NCBI GenBank assembly: GCA_003116995.1
Contig: BDSL01000156.1
Coordinates: forward strand, 93,026 to 157,025
Length of the DNA: 64,000 nucleotides
DNA from: Yamagishiella unicocca
Taxonomy: Eukaryota > Chlorophyta > Chlorophyceae > Chlamydomonadales > Volvocaceae
Direction: 5' to 3'
Positions 17,928-30,160 of this stretch are shown piece after piece (position 1 is the stretch's first letter; the number at the start of each line of letters is the position of its first letter). The notes under the pieces were generated by a model that was given only the letters and a program-made list of their open reading frames with translations, ran no database searches and had not been told where the DNA came from. The position numbers and the translations under genes are program-made.

Positions 17928-20759
17928 TCACGATGAAGTGGCCACGGCCACTGCCAGCGGCACTGGGGCAGCGGCGGCTCCCGCCGCCACCGCCCAGTGG
18001 GGCTTGAACTCGGGCGCGTCGACCCGCAGAGCAGCACTCGCCTCGGCAGCGGCAGCGGCAGCGATAGGCCCCGTAGGCGTACCGCTGGCAGGTGCCTGCT
18101 GCTGCCCCTGCTGCTGCTGTGACTTCGTGGGCGTGCGGCCGTCCGGGCAGGGCCGACCGTCCCGGCTGTTGCCGCTGCGCACCTTGCCGGTCCCGTTGGG
18201 CGTACCCTGCTTGCCGCTTCCCCCGCCCCCAGCGCCACCATGTTGCTTCTGGCCCTGTTGCTTTGCCATCGATTGATGTTGCTGCTCGGCTTGGGTCACA
18301 CCCGCGTTGGCCGCGGCGGCCCCGCCCTGCCCCGAACCCAGGTGCAATGCGGCCTGGTTGTCCATGCTGCGGCGCCGGTTATGGTGTCCCGAGGAAGATT
18401 GTTTGGCGCTACCGCCCCGTCCCGGTTTGTCGCCCGCCTTGCCATGTTGGCCATCAGCGGCCGTAGCAGCAGTGACGGTGGGGGCTGCGGCCTGGTGCTG
18501 GCGGGCTGCCGAGGCCTTGACGATGCGGGGGTCCTCAGCGCTGACGATGTAGGTGCGGTGGGGCTGCAGGGGCGGCTGCTGGGGCTGGTGCCCGGGAGAG
18601 CCGAAGGCGAGGCCGCCGCAGTTCGGCGAGCCGTGGTGATCGTTGCTGGTGCGGCGAGGCCTGCCACCGCCGCCTGCCGGTATCGCCAGGGCGCCTGCGG
18701 GGAAGTCATGCTGGTCCAGGCTGGCCCTGCGGGAGCCGTTCCGGCTGCCTGGCTGAGACCCCTGGTGGCCATGCGGCCCATGGTGCGGGGGGGTGCTGCC
18801 CGACAGGTCCAGGGAGCGGCGGGACAACTTGGCGTGGTCGGCGGGTTGGTAACGCCGGGGTGTGGCAGACCAGCCGTACTTGTAATCACCTGCCACAACA
18901 CATTTGTGGAGTTCAACCAGTGAGGGATGGGGGAAGGTAGCAGGTGACGGAGTGGGCCCGTTTTGATGGATGGGACTGGCCGCCCATCGAGGGAGACAAT
19001 AGCGGCGGCGCGTTGGATCGACCAGCGCCGAGCCCATCCCGGCACATGGACCCCCTGACGCGAGACAGCTCAGGCAGCGAGGGCCTCCTCCGTGCCTACC
19101 CACCCGGCTGGAACTCCAGGGTGTCGTGGCAGCCGCCTCCCGCCAGCAGCTCCCCGCAGTTGGACAGCACCAGGCTGCCCGCGGCGGTGCGGGCCTGGAA
19201 CAGGGGGCACCAGCCGCTGCCGTCACGAGCTGCCAGCACCCGGCTCTGGAGTGATGGGGAGGGTGGACAGGGGCGGTGGGGGTGAATGGGGAGGGGCTGG
19301 GTTATGGGTGGCAGCACACGACACGTCATGTCGGGGGCCGGTACGGCGTGGCTGAGCGGTCCGAAGGCCTTGCATAGCCTGCCTCTCTGATACGGCCAGC
19401 TAACGGCCAGCTGCCCCGCGCCTCACCGTCTTGCTCTCGTACAGCACAAACGTGAAGGAGCCGCGCAGCAGCTCCAGCATCTCCACCCCCACCTTTGCGT
19501 ACATGTGGCACATGAGCTACCGGGCGGGGAAGAGGGAGGGCAGAGGGGAGAGAGGGAGGGGGAGAGGAAGAGGGCAGAGGGTGGGAGAGGCGTGATCACT
19601 GTGTCATACCCGGTGGGTGACGCGGGGAGGACCCGATACCCACTGCCGCACGCACTCGGGTCGTACCTCAGCACCGCTGAGCGCGGGCGCCGTGGCAATG
19701 GGCTCGTCCTCCGGTACGGGGGCGAAGTCCACCGCTAGTGCTGCGGCATTGGTGAGGGAGCTGCGGTTCCGGGGGAGTGGGCCGGGCAGGGCGGGGGGCG
19801 GCGCGGGGGCAGGAAACATCAAACTAGGGTTTCCATGCAACGAAGCAACATTCCGACACTGCAGCCGTAGTTGACTGCCTGTCTAAGAAGACGGGTGACT
19901 GATGGCCACCCAATTCCTAAAACCCAATGGGCACGACCTTCAAAGACCGCGCCCGCGAAGTCGTACAGCTTCCCTTGCCCCTGATGCAGCCCTACGTGCT
20001 TGAGCGGTGGGCGACGTCCCAGCCCTGGGCGCCAAGCTGGCCCCCCGCCTGCCATGCGGCCCCTGCCACGGACGCAGCCCCGAGGTCCCCTCGCACCCGT
20101 GACCCACCAAGCCGCATGGACCAGCGGCACTAACTAGGGTCCCTCCCGACCCGAAATGTGTGCGGCCCTCCTCCAGCCAGCGGGGAGGACTCACCCCTCA
20201 AATACGCATACCGCCGATCCCACTGAGGCGACGCTGACGGACGGGTCCAGTGACAGCACCCGGCAGCCGCCCCCCGGCTGGCAGAGCACCAGGCCCTCGA
20301 CATCAGCCGCTACGGGCTGCTTGGCGCCCGGGATGGGTATGGACACCCTGGTCAGGGAGAGGGCCTCAAGCTCTGCGCGGAGCTCCTCATCCTTTGCGGG
20401 TTCGAGGGGAGTGAGGAAAGGCACGGGGTTTGGTGCAGCCAGGCATTTTATGCAGTGGGTGGCTAGAAGCAAAGGTGTCGCGGGCAGACAGCAGGAGCGC
20501 ACATCAAAGTTGGCGCGTTGGGTCGTGTGGCTAGGTGTGGCTGGATGCACGATAGCTCCGGAAGGTAACCAATACAGAATGAGGAGCGGAGATGAGGCAC
20601 AGAGGTGGATATTTGTGGCGACGTCGTAAGGGGGTTGGACGGCGGGTGGCGGGAGAGACTAGCTGTCGCGCGTACCTTTTGGGCACGATGAAGCTTCTGG
20701 TCGTTCACGTTGAACTCAATGATTTTGGGCTGGACAATGCACGCGAAAATGGCCGCCAT
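17928..20759 (-). CDS. TSJT1/DUF3700-like protein (class-II amidotransferase fold) with disordered tail
   Basis: Exons on the minus strand: 20676-20759, about 20195-20391, 19667-19760, 19427-19516, 19104-19245, 17928-18889; about 522 residues. The first 200 residues match the plant stem-specific TSJT1/aluminium-induced family: SVGSAVCVFEG followed by SLTNAAALA, then VEMLELLRGSFTFVLYES, VLAARDGSGWCPLF, SLVLSNCGELLAGGG and a final FQPGDYKYGW. This is the Ntn-hydrolase glutaminase fold, but the start is MAAIF, so the nucleophile Cys expected at position 2 of active enzymes is absent, as in TSJT1. The last 320 residues are Gly/Ser/Gln/His-rich and probably disordered. The first junction is uncertain: phase 0 requires an acceptor near 20391 rather than the better-looking TTCTAG at about 20435. 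The other junctions keep frame. Confidence 0.8.
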
Positions 20760-23700
20760 GTGCGATGGTAACCTGCGCGGGCGACAATGTTTCCGTGACT
20801 TCAGGCATGGGGATGCGAGGGTCCATGCACGTGCCCCTCAACGATGGCCCGATGATGCGCTTTACATCGGATGTCTACAAGCTGCGCACTTGAAAGCTCA
20901 ATAACGCTGCGCGCAGTGGCATGCATGTGCGTCTGCCTATGCATGCGCATTTCCGCGGCCTCGGCTGGTGCTCACCTTGGAGATGCGGTCCCGTAACGCG
21001 GCTTGACACTTCCACACGTTCAAGGAATCCGTGGAGCGCCAAGGAACTCTCACAAGACGCCCTCAAACACTTCCTGCGGTTGGGTCGCTAGGTCTTTGCG
21101 GAAACGCGAGTCGGTAGTGGTGTTGGCTTGGGCCTTTTAATAAGCTGAGTTGATACAATGAGAGGTGCTGCCGCACGCCGCCATTTTAAAGCGCCAACTG
21201 AAGTGCGCCAGCGTGTCATACGGCAAGCAAGGCCCGAGTACCGTCCCGGCCCCAGGGCCTTCCAGTTAGGAATCCCTTGCATCACAACGATTGTATCCTC
21301 ATTTGATTTCCCAGTCCAGCAATATTCCCTGTGTCTAAAATGCAGCGTGTTAGTTCGGCCGCAGGCCGGCTGTCGCCAGTAACGTACTTGTGCACGGTGC
21401 TGCAGCACGGCGGACAATGCAGCATGCCTAGTAGTTGCAGCATGATGACCCACGGCGAGTATGAAGTAGGCACAAGCAGGCCTCGATTATGTCAACATGA
21501 TGCGCCTGATTCCTGCGGGAAGGGCGACAACAGGACAAGGCGTGGCAAGGTGAGGAGGTAAAGTCAGGATATGGCCCTCAGGAGGCCCAAAAGGCGTCCA
21601 AACCCATTTCGCAAGCAACGTGGGCGGACGCACCACTTCCCTCCAAAGCCATATAGGATTCGCCGCAACCCACCACGAGGAGGGTTCAGGGGTGTTGGTG
21701 ATTGGGTTGAGTATAAATGATGGGGCGTGTCGAGGGAGCCTTAGTGGTGTATAGCCTGGGAGTTTGGGGCGTAAACCTTCACCACTCCTCTGCAGTACGC
21801 ATTTTCGAGCGTAATCCCACCGCGGCCATCGCGCTCCGCAGCATCTGCCACACGAGCGCCCTGAGCCGCCACGCCTGACCTTGCCGCTGCCCTGCATGCG
21901 GCGCAGATCTTCCGAGGTACCTTTCGCGAGCAGCTGCCGCGCCAATGGTTGCACCCCCAGCAATTTCCCGGCGGCCCCACCTTCCACCGGCCCGGCACGC
22001 ATGGCTGGCAAGACGAGCCCTTCCGGTACCCTGGGGATGTCACACCGCCACCGCCACCCGCAGCTGCAGCACCACCACAAGCACGCCCGGCACCGCGATG
22101 AGGAGACACGATCCCAGCCGGCTGCAGCCACAGCTGTGGTTGCACCGAACGTTAGCAACAGCGCTGGCAGCAGCAGTGACTGTTGCAGGTCGGGACCCCA
22201 CCTTGTACCCCCCAACCGACGCGGGGTGCTATGCTGGGTCGCTCGGCCCCAGACAATGTGACGCGCAGCCGCGGCGCTGTGTGCTGACAGGTCGCTGCAC
22301 CCATCCACCCATCGCTCGAGTGCCACCTCCCGCGCGGCTTACTAATCCGGCTGCACGGGTAGGTATTGGCCCGCCAGCCACACCGCCGCTTTCGGACCCC
22401 GACTGTAATGTGCCGTGTCCTGCTGGCGGGGCTGACAGCAGTCCGGTAGGTGCCCTGCTGATCCGACATGAGGCCACAGGAATGAGGAAAGGAAGGAATA
22501 GTTTGTCTCGCGCCATGGCGGTGCCCCAGTAGCATTCTGAGATGCACGCTCTTGCGGGTGTTGCGGACCATGGTCGCTGAACAGACCCACAGGGAACCGA
22601 AACTTCAGTACGGTAGCTGCGCGGGGCCTTTGATACTTAGCTGGACCAGGCGACGGGCGAGACTTCAGTCATGCCAGAAGTTAGTAGGGCGAACCGAGTG
22701 TGTGTTACTTTTGGGGTATGGATGCGGAGGTGAAAACTTCGCTCAGTTTCGCTACAAGTTACCGTCTGTTATTCGGTACCGACACGCCTCGAGTGAGGTT
22801 TGGGCCTCCGAAGACACTGGCCTAGGCATCGTATTTACGTCCAGCAGAGGCTGTGGGCGAGGGGGACCAGCTCGTCCGTGAGACCACCCAGCGAGTGCGC
22901 CAGTCAATGAGGGAGAATTGTGCGACAAGAATCGCAGTCTAATGTTTGATGAGTGCTTGAAGTTCGGACGCGTTGGGTAACTTGGTTTATTAATACATGG
23001 TTCCGCTTCTTCTTCGCACCTAAATGGGCATCCTACCCCCAATACCCCGTACTACATATTGCGCTGTAAAGCGCACCCCTTTGCGAGCAGAGAAGAACAG
23101 CAGCGAACACACACTGCAACCTACCAAAAAGGGAATGTAAGTTCAGATAGTGCTCTCACATGACGCTACACACCGCCACCTTAATCGGCGGTTCTATTTG
23201 CAGCTGAACCTTGTCCAGCAGTAACAACATACCGCACGTGTACGCCCGGGGCACCCGATTGGCCATCGGTCACCACCTGACAACATGTTGCCTTCTGCCA
23301 ACTCAACGTACAGCTGCAGTGACGCACACGCCCGCCTATTACGTCAGGGCTTATGGGTCCACGAGCCTAACACCATACCGGCACGGCGGGCCATTGGGCA
23401 CGGCGCGTGCGCTATCTACTTGATGTGCGGAACCTTGCGGGCCACCACCACTCCCCCAGCTACTATATACGCTATGTCTGGGGCTGCCGGTGCTGCCCGC
23501 CACAGCGGCCACGATGCAAGCTTCACAGCTCGCGGCAGCCGATCATGCCGGCCATCAGCCGCAAATACACTTCGCGTCAACAAACATGAAGGATACCCGG
23601 CACCACATGGATCTCGCGGAGGGGCGCGGGATGCAAGGTGCAGAGCACATCAGGCCGAGCCCCTCGCACACTGATTCGGCTAAGCCGCATGCAACAGCGG

Positions 23701-24620
23701 TCACTCGCAGACCGCCACGCAAAGCTTGGGCGCCTGTCCGGCCCAGCAGACCTTGCTATGCCATAATACCAGATGAACCTTGCACATGGTCCCCTCTCCT
23801 CCCTCCGTCCCAAAAAAGGCATCGGGCAAGCGCCACCCGGCCTCGCGCCTCCTAGCCCCTCCGACCAGCAGCCTGAAGACATGGAACACTCTCCGCAGGC
23901 CCCACGGCCCCACCGGCAGGTCACTGCTATGTTGGCGGCAATGGGTGGCGCGACCCGGCCGTGCAGCCGCGTATGCCACGTATTAGTTGTGCCCCTCAGG
24001 AGCATGGACCAGCACTCAGCCCGCCATGCAACTGCGGCACATCGTCAACCAGGATTTACTTCCACTCGCGCTGCTATGAATACCCACCTATGTGGGCCGA
24101 CGGCGCACTGCCCACACCACCTAAGCGGGCGGGGCCCAGCGGGTGCGGGCCGTCGTCCAGGGGCAATGTACGACGATGAGGACGATGAAGGCTCGCACGG
24201 CCCAGCAGTACCTCTCGCTGACACCACACTAGCTCGGGCGCACATTGCCCTGCCCTGCGGCCTTCCCCCCTTATGGGCCCCCTTTGCCGAAGCCAAGCTT
24301 CCAACAATAGTATAGATACCCCCACACCTCGCGGCTTGCGCTGCATCGCAAGACGGCGCGCCCGCGCCGACTTCAAGCCACACGTATGCCTGTGTGAACA
24401 GCTACAATTTATGGCTGTGTTATTCTCAGGCTCTCCATCTCATCCCCTCTCATGATGCTGGTGTGCCGCTGATGCCAAAAAATACCTAGCCTAAGGATAC
24501 CTAAATAACAAGCCTGGCCTGGCGGACGGGCCAGCATAGCGGGTGCAATGGGCGTGAGGCCTCCCGGGCTGGACCGGCCCCCACAGCCACGTCACGACCT
24601 GGCTGGAGCCTCCCGATCCC
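20760..24620. other. Intergenic, no supported gene
   Basis: Upstream DNA of the TSJT1-like gene and 3' flank of ATG1. Several open frames exist (for example 23773-24315 on + and 21487-22326 on -), but none shows family motifs or convincing splice partners. One Pro-rich open stretch is listed separately. Confidence 0.35.
21865..22101 (+). other. Unassigned open stretch, possible orphan exon
   Basis: A 78-codon open frame without ATG. It has mixed composition (FREQLPRQWLHPQQFPGG, DEPFRYPGDV) followed by a PPPPPAAAA tail. The first part reads more like globular protein than the surrounding frames do. I recognise no family and no partner exons, and it may be chance. Confidence 0.2.
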
Positions 24621-27600
24621 TCAGAACACCACTGCGCCGTACCCATGGGAACGGCCGTAGCCATAAGGCCCTCCGCCCGACGTCCCCGCCGGCCCCGCTG
24701 CGCCTACCGCCGGCCCCTGCTGCGATATCGTGGCCACCACCACATGGCCGTTGTAGTGGTGAGGCTGGTAGAGCTGGTGCAGGTAGGACCCCGGAGCCTG
24801 CTGCTGCTGCTGGTTATGTTGGTGTTGCTGGGCTGGCTGTGCGAGGTGCGGGTGGTAGCCGAAAGGCTGCTGCAGCGACGGCGGCACCGCTGCGGCTGTT
24901 GACGCGGCAGCGGGCCCCAGGCTCGCCATCGCCGCGGACTGCCTCAGCCGCACAGCGGTGTAGTACTTGGTCAGCCGCTGCCGCTCGTTGGGCCCCAGGG
25001 GCGGGCGGACAGCTTCCAACTGCGGTAGGAGTAATTGTGAGGGGTTGGGGTCAGGGCCGAGAGTGTGCTATATGAGGCATTACTCAGCGAAATGCTGGCA
25101 AGCGTGCGTAGGCATATCATGGCATGTTACGGCATGTGCGCCAGAGGAATACATACGGCATTGACCGGGCTCCTCCACCATCCAGATTGGGCAAACCCGC
25201 TTACCAGCAGATCCTGCGGGCTGGCCGCCGCCGGCTGCTCCCCGCCTTGCTGCTGTACGGGCGGAAGCTGCGGCGTCGCAAGCAGAAACAGCAACACATC
25301 AGCAGCCCTCCGATACTGCTCCACAGCGCCCGCGGCGTTACCCAGCAGCTCCTCTCCCGCCGCGGCGCGGCTATGATGTACGGCAGCTGCCAGCAGTGTG
25401 TCCAGGCTGCATGGCACAATGGGGGCCGCAGAGGCGGGGACAGGCGGGAAGGCACCAGCGCCTGCTGCGGCCACGGCGCGGGTCGATGGCGTCGGCAGCG
25501 GGGAGGAGCCGTCCGCGGCGCCCAGGAGCAGCTGCGGAGGGGGGCATGGCAGGGTGGAGGTAGAAGGTTGCTAATGAAGAAGTGTCAGATGGACATGTTT
25601 ACGAGGGGTGTGCCGCGGGCGTAGGGGAGTCTCGGCCCATGCTGCTGTCGGGGCGCAGCAGCACGCCGCCCAACCCGGCCCGCACACAGCCCGAAACGGC
25701 AGCTGGGCACAACAATTGTCAGGTGCACGCTGTGACACTGCACCCACATCGTTGCACAGCTCGTGGATGCCCTTCTGACACCTCATGCCTAAGCCCCGCA
25801 ACACCAAACCAGCCCCTTCCCCGCTCATCCCTGCCGGCCCCGCAACCCCACACCGACCCCCCCAGAGCGCCGCACCCTTGCCACGGTCCCGTGCAGGTGC
25901 TCGTCCAGCGCTGCCAGCACCGACCGAGCGTGCACCGCCAGCGCCGCTAGCGCCGCCAACGATGCCGGCGGTGGCGCCGACGGTGCTGCGGACGCCGCAG
26001 CGGCCGCCATCAGGTCCGCCCCCGGGGTGGCTCCACCCGGCATCGGTCCCGAGGCCTCGGTAGCAGTGCCTGCTGTTGCGGCCCTGGACCCCACAGCCTG
26101 CCCCTGTGAACCACTGCCGCCGCCTTCGCTGCCACCACCCGCACCACTGCACTCCCCAGCTGCGGATCCGGCACTCAGAGCCGCCACTAGCAGCCGACAC
26201 GCAACCAGGAGCGTGCCCACCGCAGCGGCCGCCTCGTCCGCAAGGTCGGAGCCAGCAGCCTCGGCGGCGGTGCCACCCGCACCGAAGCCGCCTCCGAAAC
26301 CAGCGTTCCCTGCAGCCGCATGCGACTCGTCCAGCTGCCTCGCTTCCGCCTCTTGGTCCAGCAGGGCGCTGCAGCGGCCCCGGACCTGGTCCAGCAGGAC
26401 TCCCACCACACGGGGCAGCAGCATCGGGTCGTCAGCGTCAGGATCGCATCCGGTCTGCGGCACCCTGCTGGTCGCTGTGGAAGCAGCTGCGGGCGCTGCC
26501 GTGGCGGCTGAGGAGGCAGTCGACGTGGCGCCAGCCGCACCAGCAGCAGCGGCGGTTGTGAGGTGTGGCGGCCCGGCTCCCAGCGAGGCTGCGGCTATGG
26601 GTGATAGCAGCTGCTGCCACGCCGGCGGCCTCGACACCGCCGCTGCGCGTCCGATGTCACCACTGGCTGCGAAAGGCACATCACCAGGAGGCGGCGCAGG
26701 GGCCGCTGGCGGCGCGCCTCCTGCGCTGCTGCTGCGGCTGCTGACCCTACCGCTGACGATGGCGGGGTGCGGCGTGCGGGGCGACAGCGGTACAGCGGGG
26801 CGGGACGCTGCCGAGGGGCTGGCGACCACCACGTAGTCGGAGTCCAGCGAGTCAGCCAGGGGGGCGCTGCCGCTGCTGGCCGCACCCGCAGCAGCCGCAC
26901 CCGGCCCAGCGTTCGGTCCTGCGGCGGCAGTCGTTGACGCAGGTGATGTTGGTGCGGCGCCCCCGGGGGTACCGCCACCAGTAGCGCCATCGCCAAGAAG
27001 CGCCGTCGCGACAGCGGCCGCAGCGGCGAGGATGCGGGGGGAAGGCGAGCGCGTCAGCTCCCTCACGTTGATCGCAGCCACTGGTCCGAGACCCGGGCCC
27101 ACCATACTGCCGCTGCCAGGTGCCGCACCCGCCGCCGTCATGTCCCCTGGCGGCCCCGCCGGCGAGGACGGAACCCCAGACCCGCCGGCAGCAGCAGCGG
27201 CAGCGGCGCCAGGAGCTGGTGGGCCCACTTGCTGCTGAGGCCGATGGGCATTTGTTGGCGACAAAGAAGACGGGGCTGGGACCTGGCAGGCCGGATGTAC
27301 GGGACTGACAACTCGCACAGGCTGCACGAATCGAACGGCACCATGCGAGGCGGGCGTGTACCTCCTTTGTTGCTGCGGATCCTGATACCCGACGGCGGAT
27401 GTGGCACCGGGCCCCTCGAAGGGGCTGTTGGCGGCCCCAATACCCGTGCTAGGGGGCGTCGCAGCGGCCGACGCCGCCTCCCCCATCAGGAAGGGGTGCG
27501 CGAAGAGCTCGTCAAAGGAAATGCGCTCCACGGGGTTGCGCCGCAACAGCTGGTGCAGGAGCTGCCTGGGGGGGACGGGGCAGGACGGGACTTGAGCCCT

Positions 27601-29913
27601 CGACGGTCAGCTGGGGAGTCCGGCTGGAGGGTTGACCCAGCATGGTGCTGATGTCCTGGGCCTATCAGACTGGCGCCCACCACTGGCCGTTTCCAACCCG
27701 AAGACCCCGGCTTTCTGTTGCATTCTCGTCCCTTCAAACCTGTCCTCACATACCTGCATCCCGGCGACAATGAACGGGCCACGTGCTCTGGAAGTACTGC
27801 GTCACCCCGCTCGATGTTTTGAACCAACTGAAGGTGGTTGGCACCGTTAAAGGGCGGCTTGCCTGGGGACCAAAGGGGAGAGCAGGAAGAGGAACGTTAG
27901 GTAAAGAAGGAAGACGACGAACTGACGATACGTAGGCCTTAGTCAGTCGGCGGACGGCAAAAGTAGATAGCCACCGGCTCGGCCCTCCCCTTCACGCTGC
28001 CCATAGTCAGCCTGCAGGCCCTCCCCCCGCCCCTCACTAGTCCCCACCCGTCAGCAGCTCGAACAGTATGGTTCCCACGCTCCACAGGTCCGCCTTGGCG
28101 TCGTACCGGTGCAGCTGCAGCACCTCTGTGGTAGGACCACGGGAATTGGGGGGCCACATCAGCCAACGTGGAGCAGGAAGGAAAACGGACATGCGGGTCA
28201 TCGCTTTTCAGGGTTTAGGGTGTCTGAACCTCCTATGACCAGCGGTCCCCAGCCATTAGGGAGCGAACCACTCGCCCCGCTCGTCCGAAGCACCTACCCA
28301 TTCCAAACCGTCCTCCAGCCCACACACGGCCAGAAATCCCTTCCTATCCCGGGCCTATGTGCAGCAGGTGTCCCCAGCGGCCCCCAGCCTCCCACCTGGA
28401 GCCATGTACAGCGGGCTGCCGCACAGGGTCTCGGCGAGGCCTGCGGAGGGACGACGGATCGAAAGAAGGGTTGGTTGCTGAACTTGTTCACCATGTCTCT
28501 TGTGCCGCAAATCAATCGGAGAGAGGGGTCATTGTCAAATCGGCAGCTTAGCCTGATCGCAACTTCGCCTGAGCTTCCCGGCCTGACCCGGCCCCACTTC
28601 CCATCGCGCCCTTCCCACCTGCAGGCTGCAGCGACCGCGCGAACCCGAAATCAGCAATCTTAAGTGTAGGTGAAGGGCCATTGTCTGACAGCAGAAGGTT
28701 CTGAGGCTTCAGGTCACGCTGCGGGAAATAAGGGAACAGCGAAACGGGGGGGGTCAGGGGCGAGCAAGCACGGGCGACGGGAGTTCACAGTTGGGGTAAA
28801 ATTCCACAACTGCAACGCCACAACAACTTGCTTGCCGGCAGCAACATAAGACCGCTTCCGGCTTATCAGCATTCCCTGGCTTCAGTTGGTGGCCCCTTCT
28901 TCTTCAATTCACCTCTGATCACTACCGTTTGTGCTCCTTGCGCCAAGTTGCTCTCCCAGCGCCCGCCCTCCCCCCTCGCCTCCACGTACGTGAATAACGT
29001 TGTGCTGCCTTAATACTTTGAGGCCCTCCGCCAGGTGTCGCAGGAGGTAACGGCATGAAGCCTCGCTGAGGGGGCCCCGCTGGCGCAGGTGCTGGGCCAA
29101 GTCACCGCCTGCCGGGCACCGAAATGAACCAGGGTGGGAGGTTAATATGGAGCGAGGCAACCTAAAGTTCGGCTGAACGACCTATGTGGTACCCAGTATT
29201 GTGCGTAGAAATGTCAGTTCATTCAATAATGGCTCGATATGGCCGCAGGAGGTAAGACGCAGCCAAAGCCAAACGCAAGCTCTGCCCGCAGCAAAATTCA
29301 CCCGGGTTCGACGGCGCGTTTCCTTTGCATAGACGCGCTGGCGAACCAAACGCCCAGTCACATCCGCTTACCTCCACAAAACTCAAGTACAAGGAATATT
29401 TTGCCAGGTTCCTGCACGTAGTATACGGAATAATGCTTTAGGGTTAGGGTGGAAAGCCGGCCTGCAGTCAACAGTCCAGAAAAGCGGATTCTAGCCTTGA
29501 AAACCCTTGCTCTTTCCCTGAAAACATGCAGCAACCTAATGTATCCAATTGTAGAGTTGTGATTAATAGATCCTATCCAGAGCCGCAAGGAGACCCGGTG
29601 AGAGTCTCCGTGGCGCTGACGTGTTTGCGGAACGCACACCGCATACGTTTGGAAACGTCGCGGCCCACACCTTGTAAAGGTCCAACAGGCCAACAATATT
29701 GGCATGCTTAAGTCTCTGAAGGACAGCAATTTCGGACTCGAGCGACTCGTGTAGCTTCTTGTTCAGGCGGTCGGCAAGGATTTCCTTCACGGCTGCAAGC
29801 GCTCCCGTAGTTAGGTGACGCGCTTTCCATACGATGGCGAATGAACCAGACCCGACCACCTCCTGAATTTCCCAGTTGCCAATTGTCCGCCTAGATGATG
29901 GGGCGTGTGCCAT
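24621..29913 (-). CDS. ATG1: Autophagy-initiating Ser/Thr kinase ATG1 (ULK type)
   Basis: Starts autophagosome formation with ATG13 and related partners. Exons: 29671-29913, 29372-29411, 28990-29108, 28619-28718, 28396-28440, 28048-28125, 27754-27862, 25876-27565, 25205-25531, 24621-25019; 1049 residues with all phases consistent. Kinase domain about residues 14-255: loop [16 protein letters not shown]-type Lys43 (AAVKEI), [17 protein letters not shown] hinge, [11 protein letters not shown] (catalytic Asp136), DFGFAR (Asp157), GSPLYMAPE, and [19 protein letters not shown] at the end. The [14 protein letters not shown] helix and the PGKI hinge are ATG1-specific. A 560-residue Ala/Gly/Pro-rich linker follows. 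Exon 9 then encodes a helical MIT-like block ([20 protein letters not shown]), and the tail ends in Gln/His/Gly-rich sequence. The linker is unusually long and simple in composition. Confidence 0.93.
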
Positions 29914-29918
29914 CGCAT
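29811..29918 (-). promoter_or_regulatory. Upstream ATG overlapping the ATG1 start (35-codon uORF)
   Basis: An ATG begins five bases upstream of the ATG1 start codon (ATGCGATGG) in another frame. It opens a 35-codon reading frame that ends inside ATG1 exon 1. If the transcript starts further upstream, scanning ribosomes meet this ATG first, which could lower ATG1 translation. Confidence 0.5.
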
Positions 29919-30076
29919 CAGCGTAAACCTATTTTGCGTCTTTGTAAGAAAATAGAAAATGCAAGGCGCAGTGGTGCGAAACGTTACATTCGCCTTCTGT
30001 GTACCGGTATTCAATACGCAATCATGCCAATGCTCCGAAGTACAGTACCAACTCGTACCAACCCTTACCGACCAAC

Positions 30077-30160
30077 CTCCCTTGTACCTCTCGCATTCTG
30101 GAAATATAGGTGCTCGTAGGTGCTCAAACTCCCTTGTGACTCTCGCATTCTGGAAATATA
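30077..30160 (+). repeat. Direct repeat, about 32 bp, 52 bp apart
   Basis: A segment containing TCTCGCATTCTGGAAATATA occurs at 30077-30108 and again at 30129-30160 with one or two differences. Confidence 0.75.

Noticed and set aside
19930..20010. Possible extra exon of the TSJT1-like gene (LYDFAGAVFEG)
   Set aside because: Its phase does not fit the flanking exons. Splicing directly from the CVFEG exon to SLTNAAALA keeps frame and matches the family.
21487..22326. 279-codon minus-strand frame
   Set aside because: High-GC DNA gives many long open frames. Composition is Trp/Arg/Cys-rich as expected of shadow translations, and no family motif or splice partner was seen.
23773..24315. 180-codon plus-strand ATG-to-stop frame
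   Set aside because: His/Pro/Ala-rich with no recognised motif, and several frames are open in the same place. It was not supported well enough to list as a gene.
29436..29452. TTTAGGGTTAGGG telomere-like motif in an ATG1 intron
   Set aside because: Only about two units and inside a gene, so probably chance or a very old trace.
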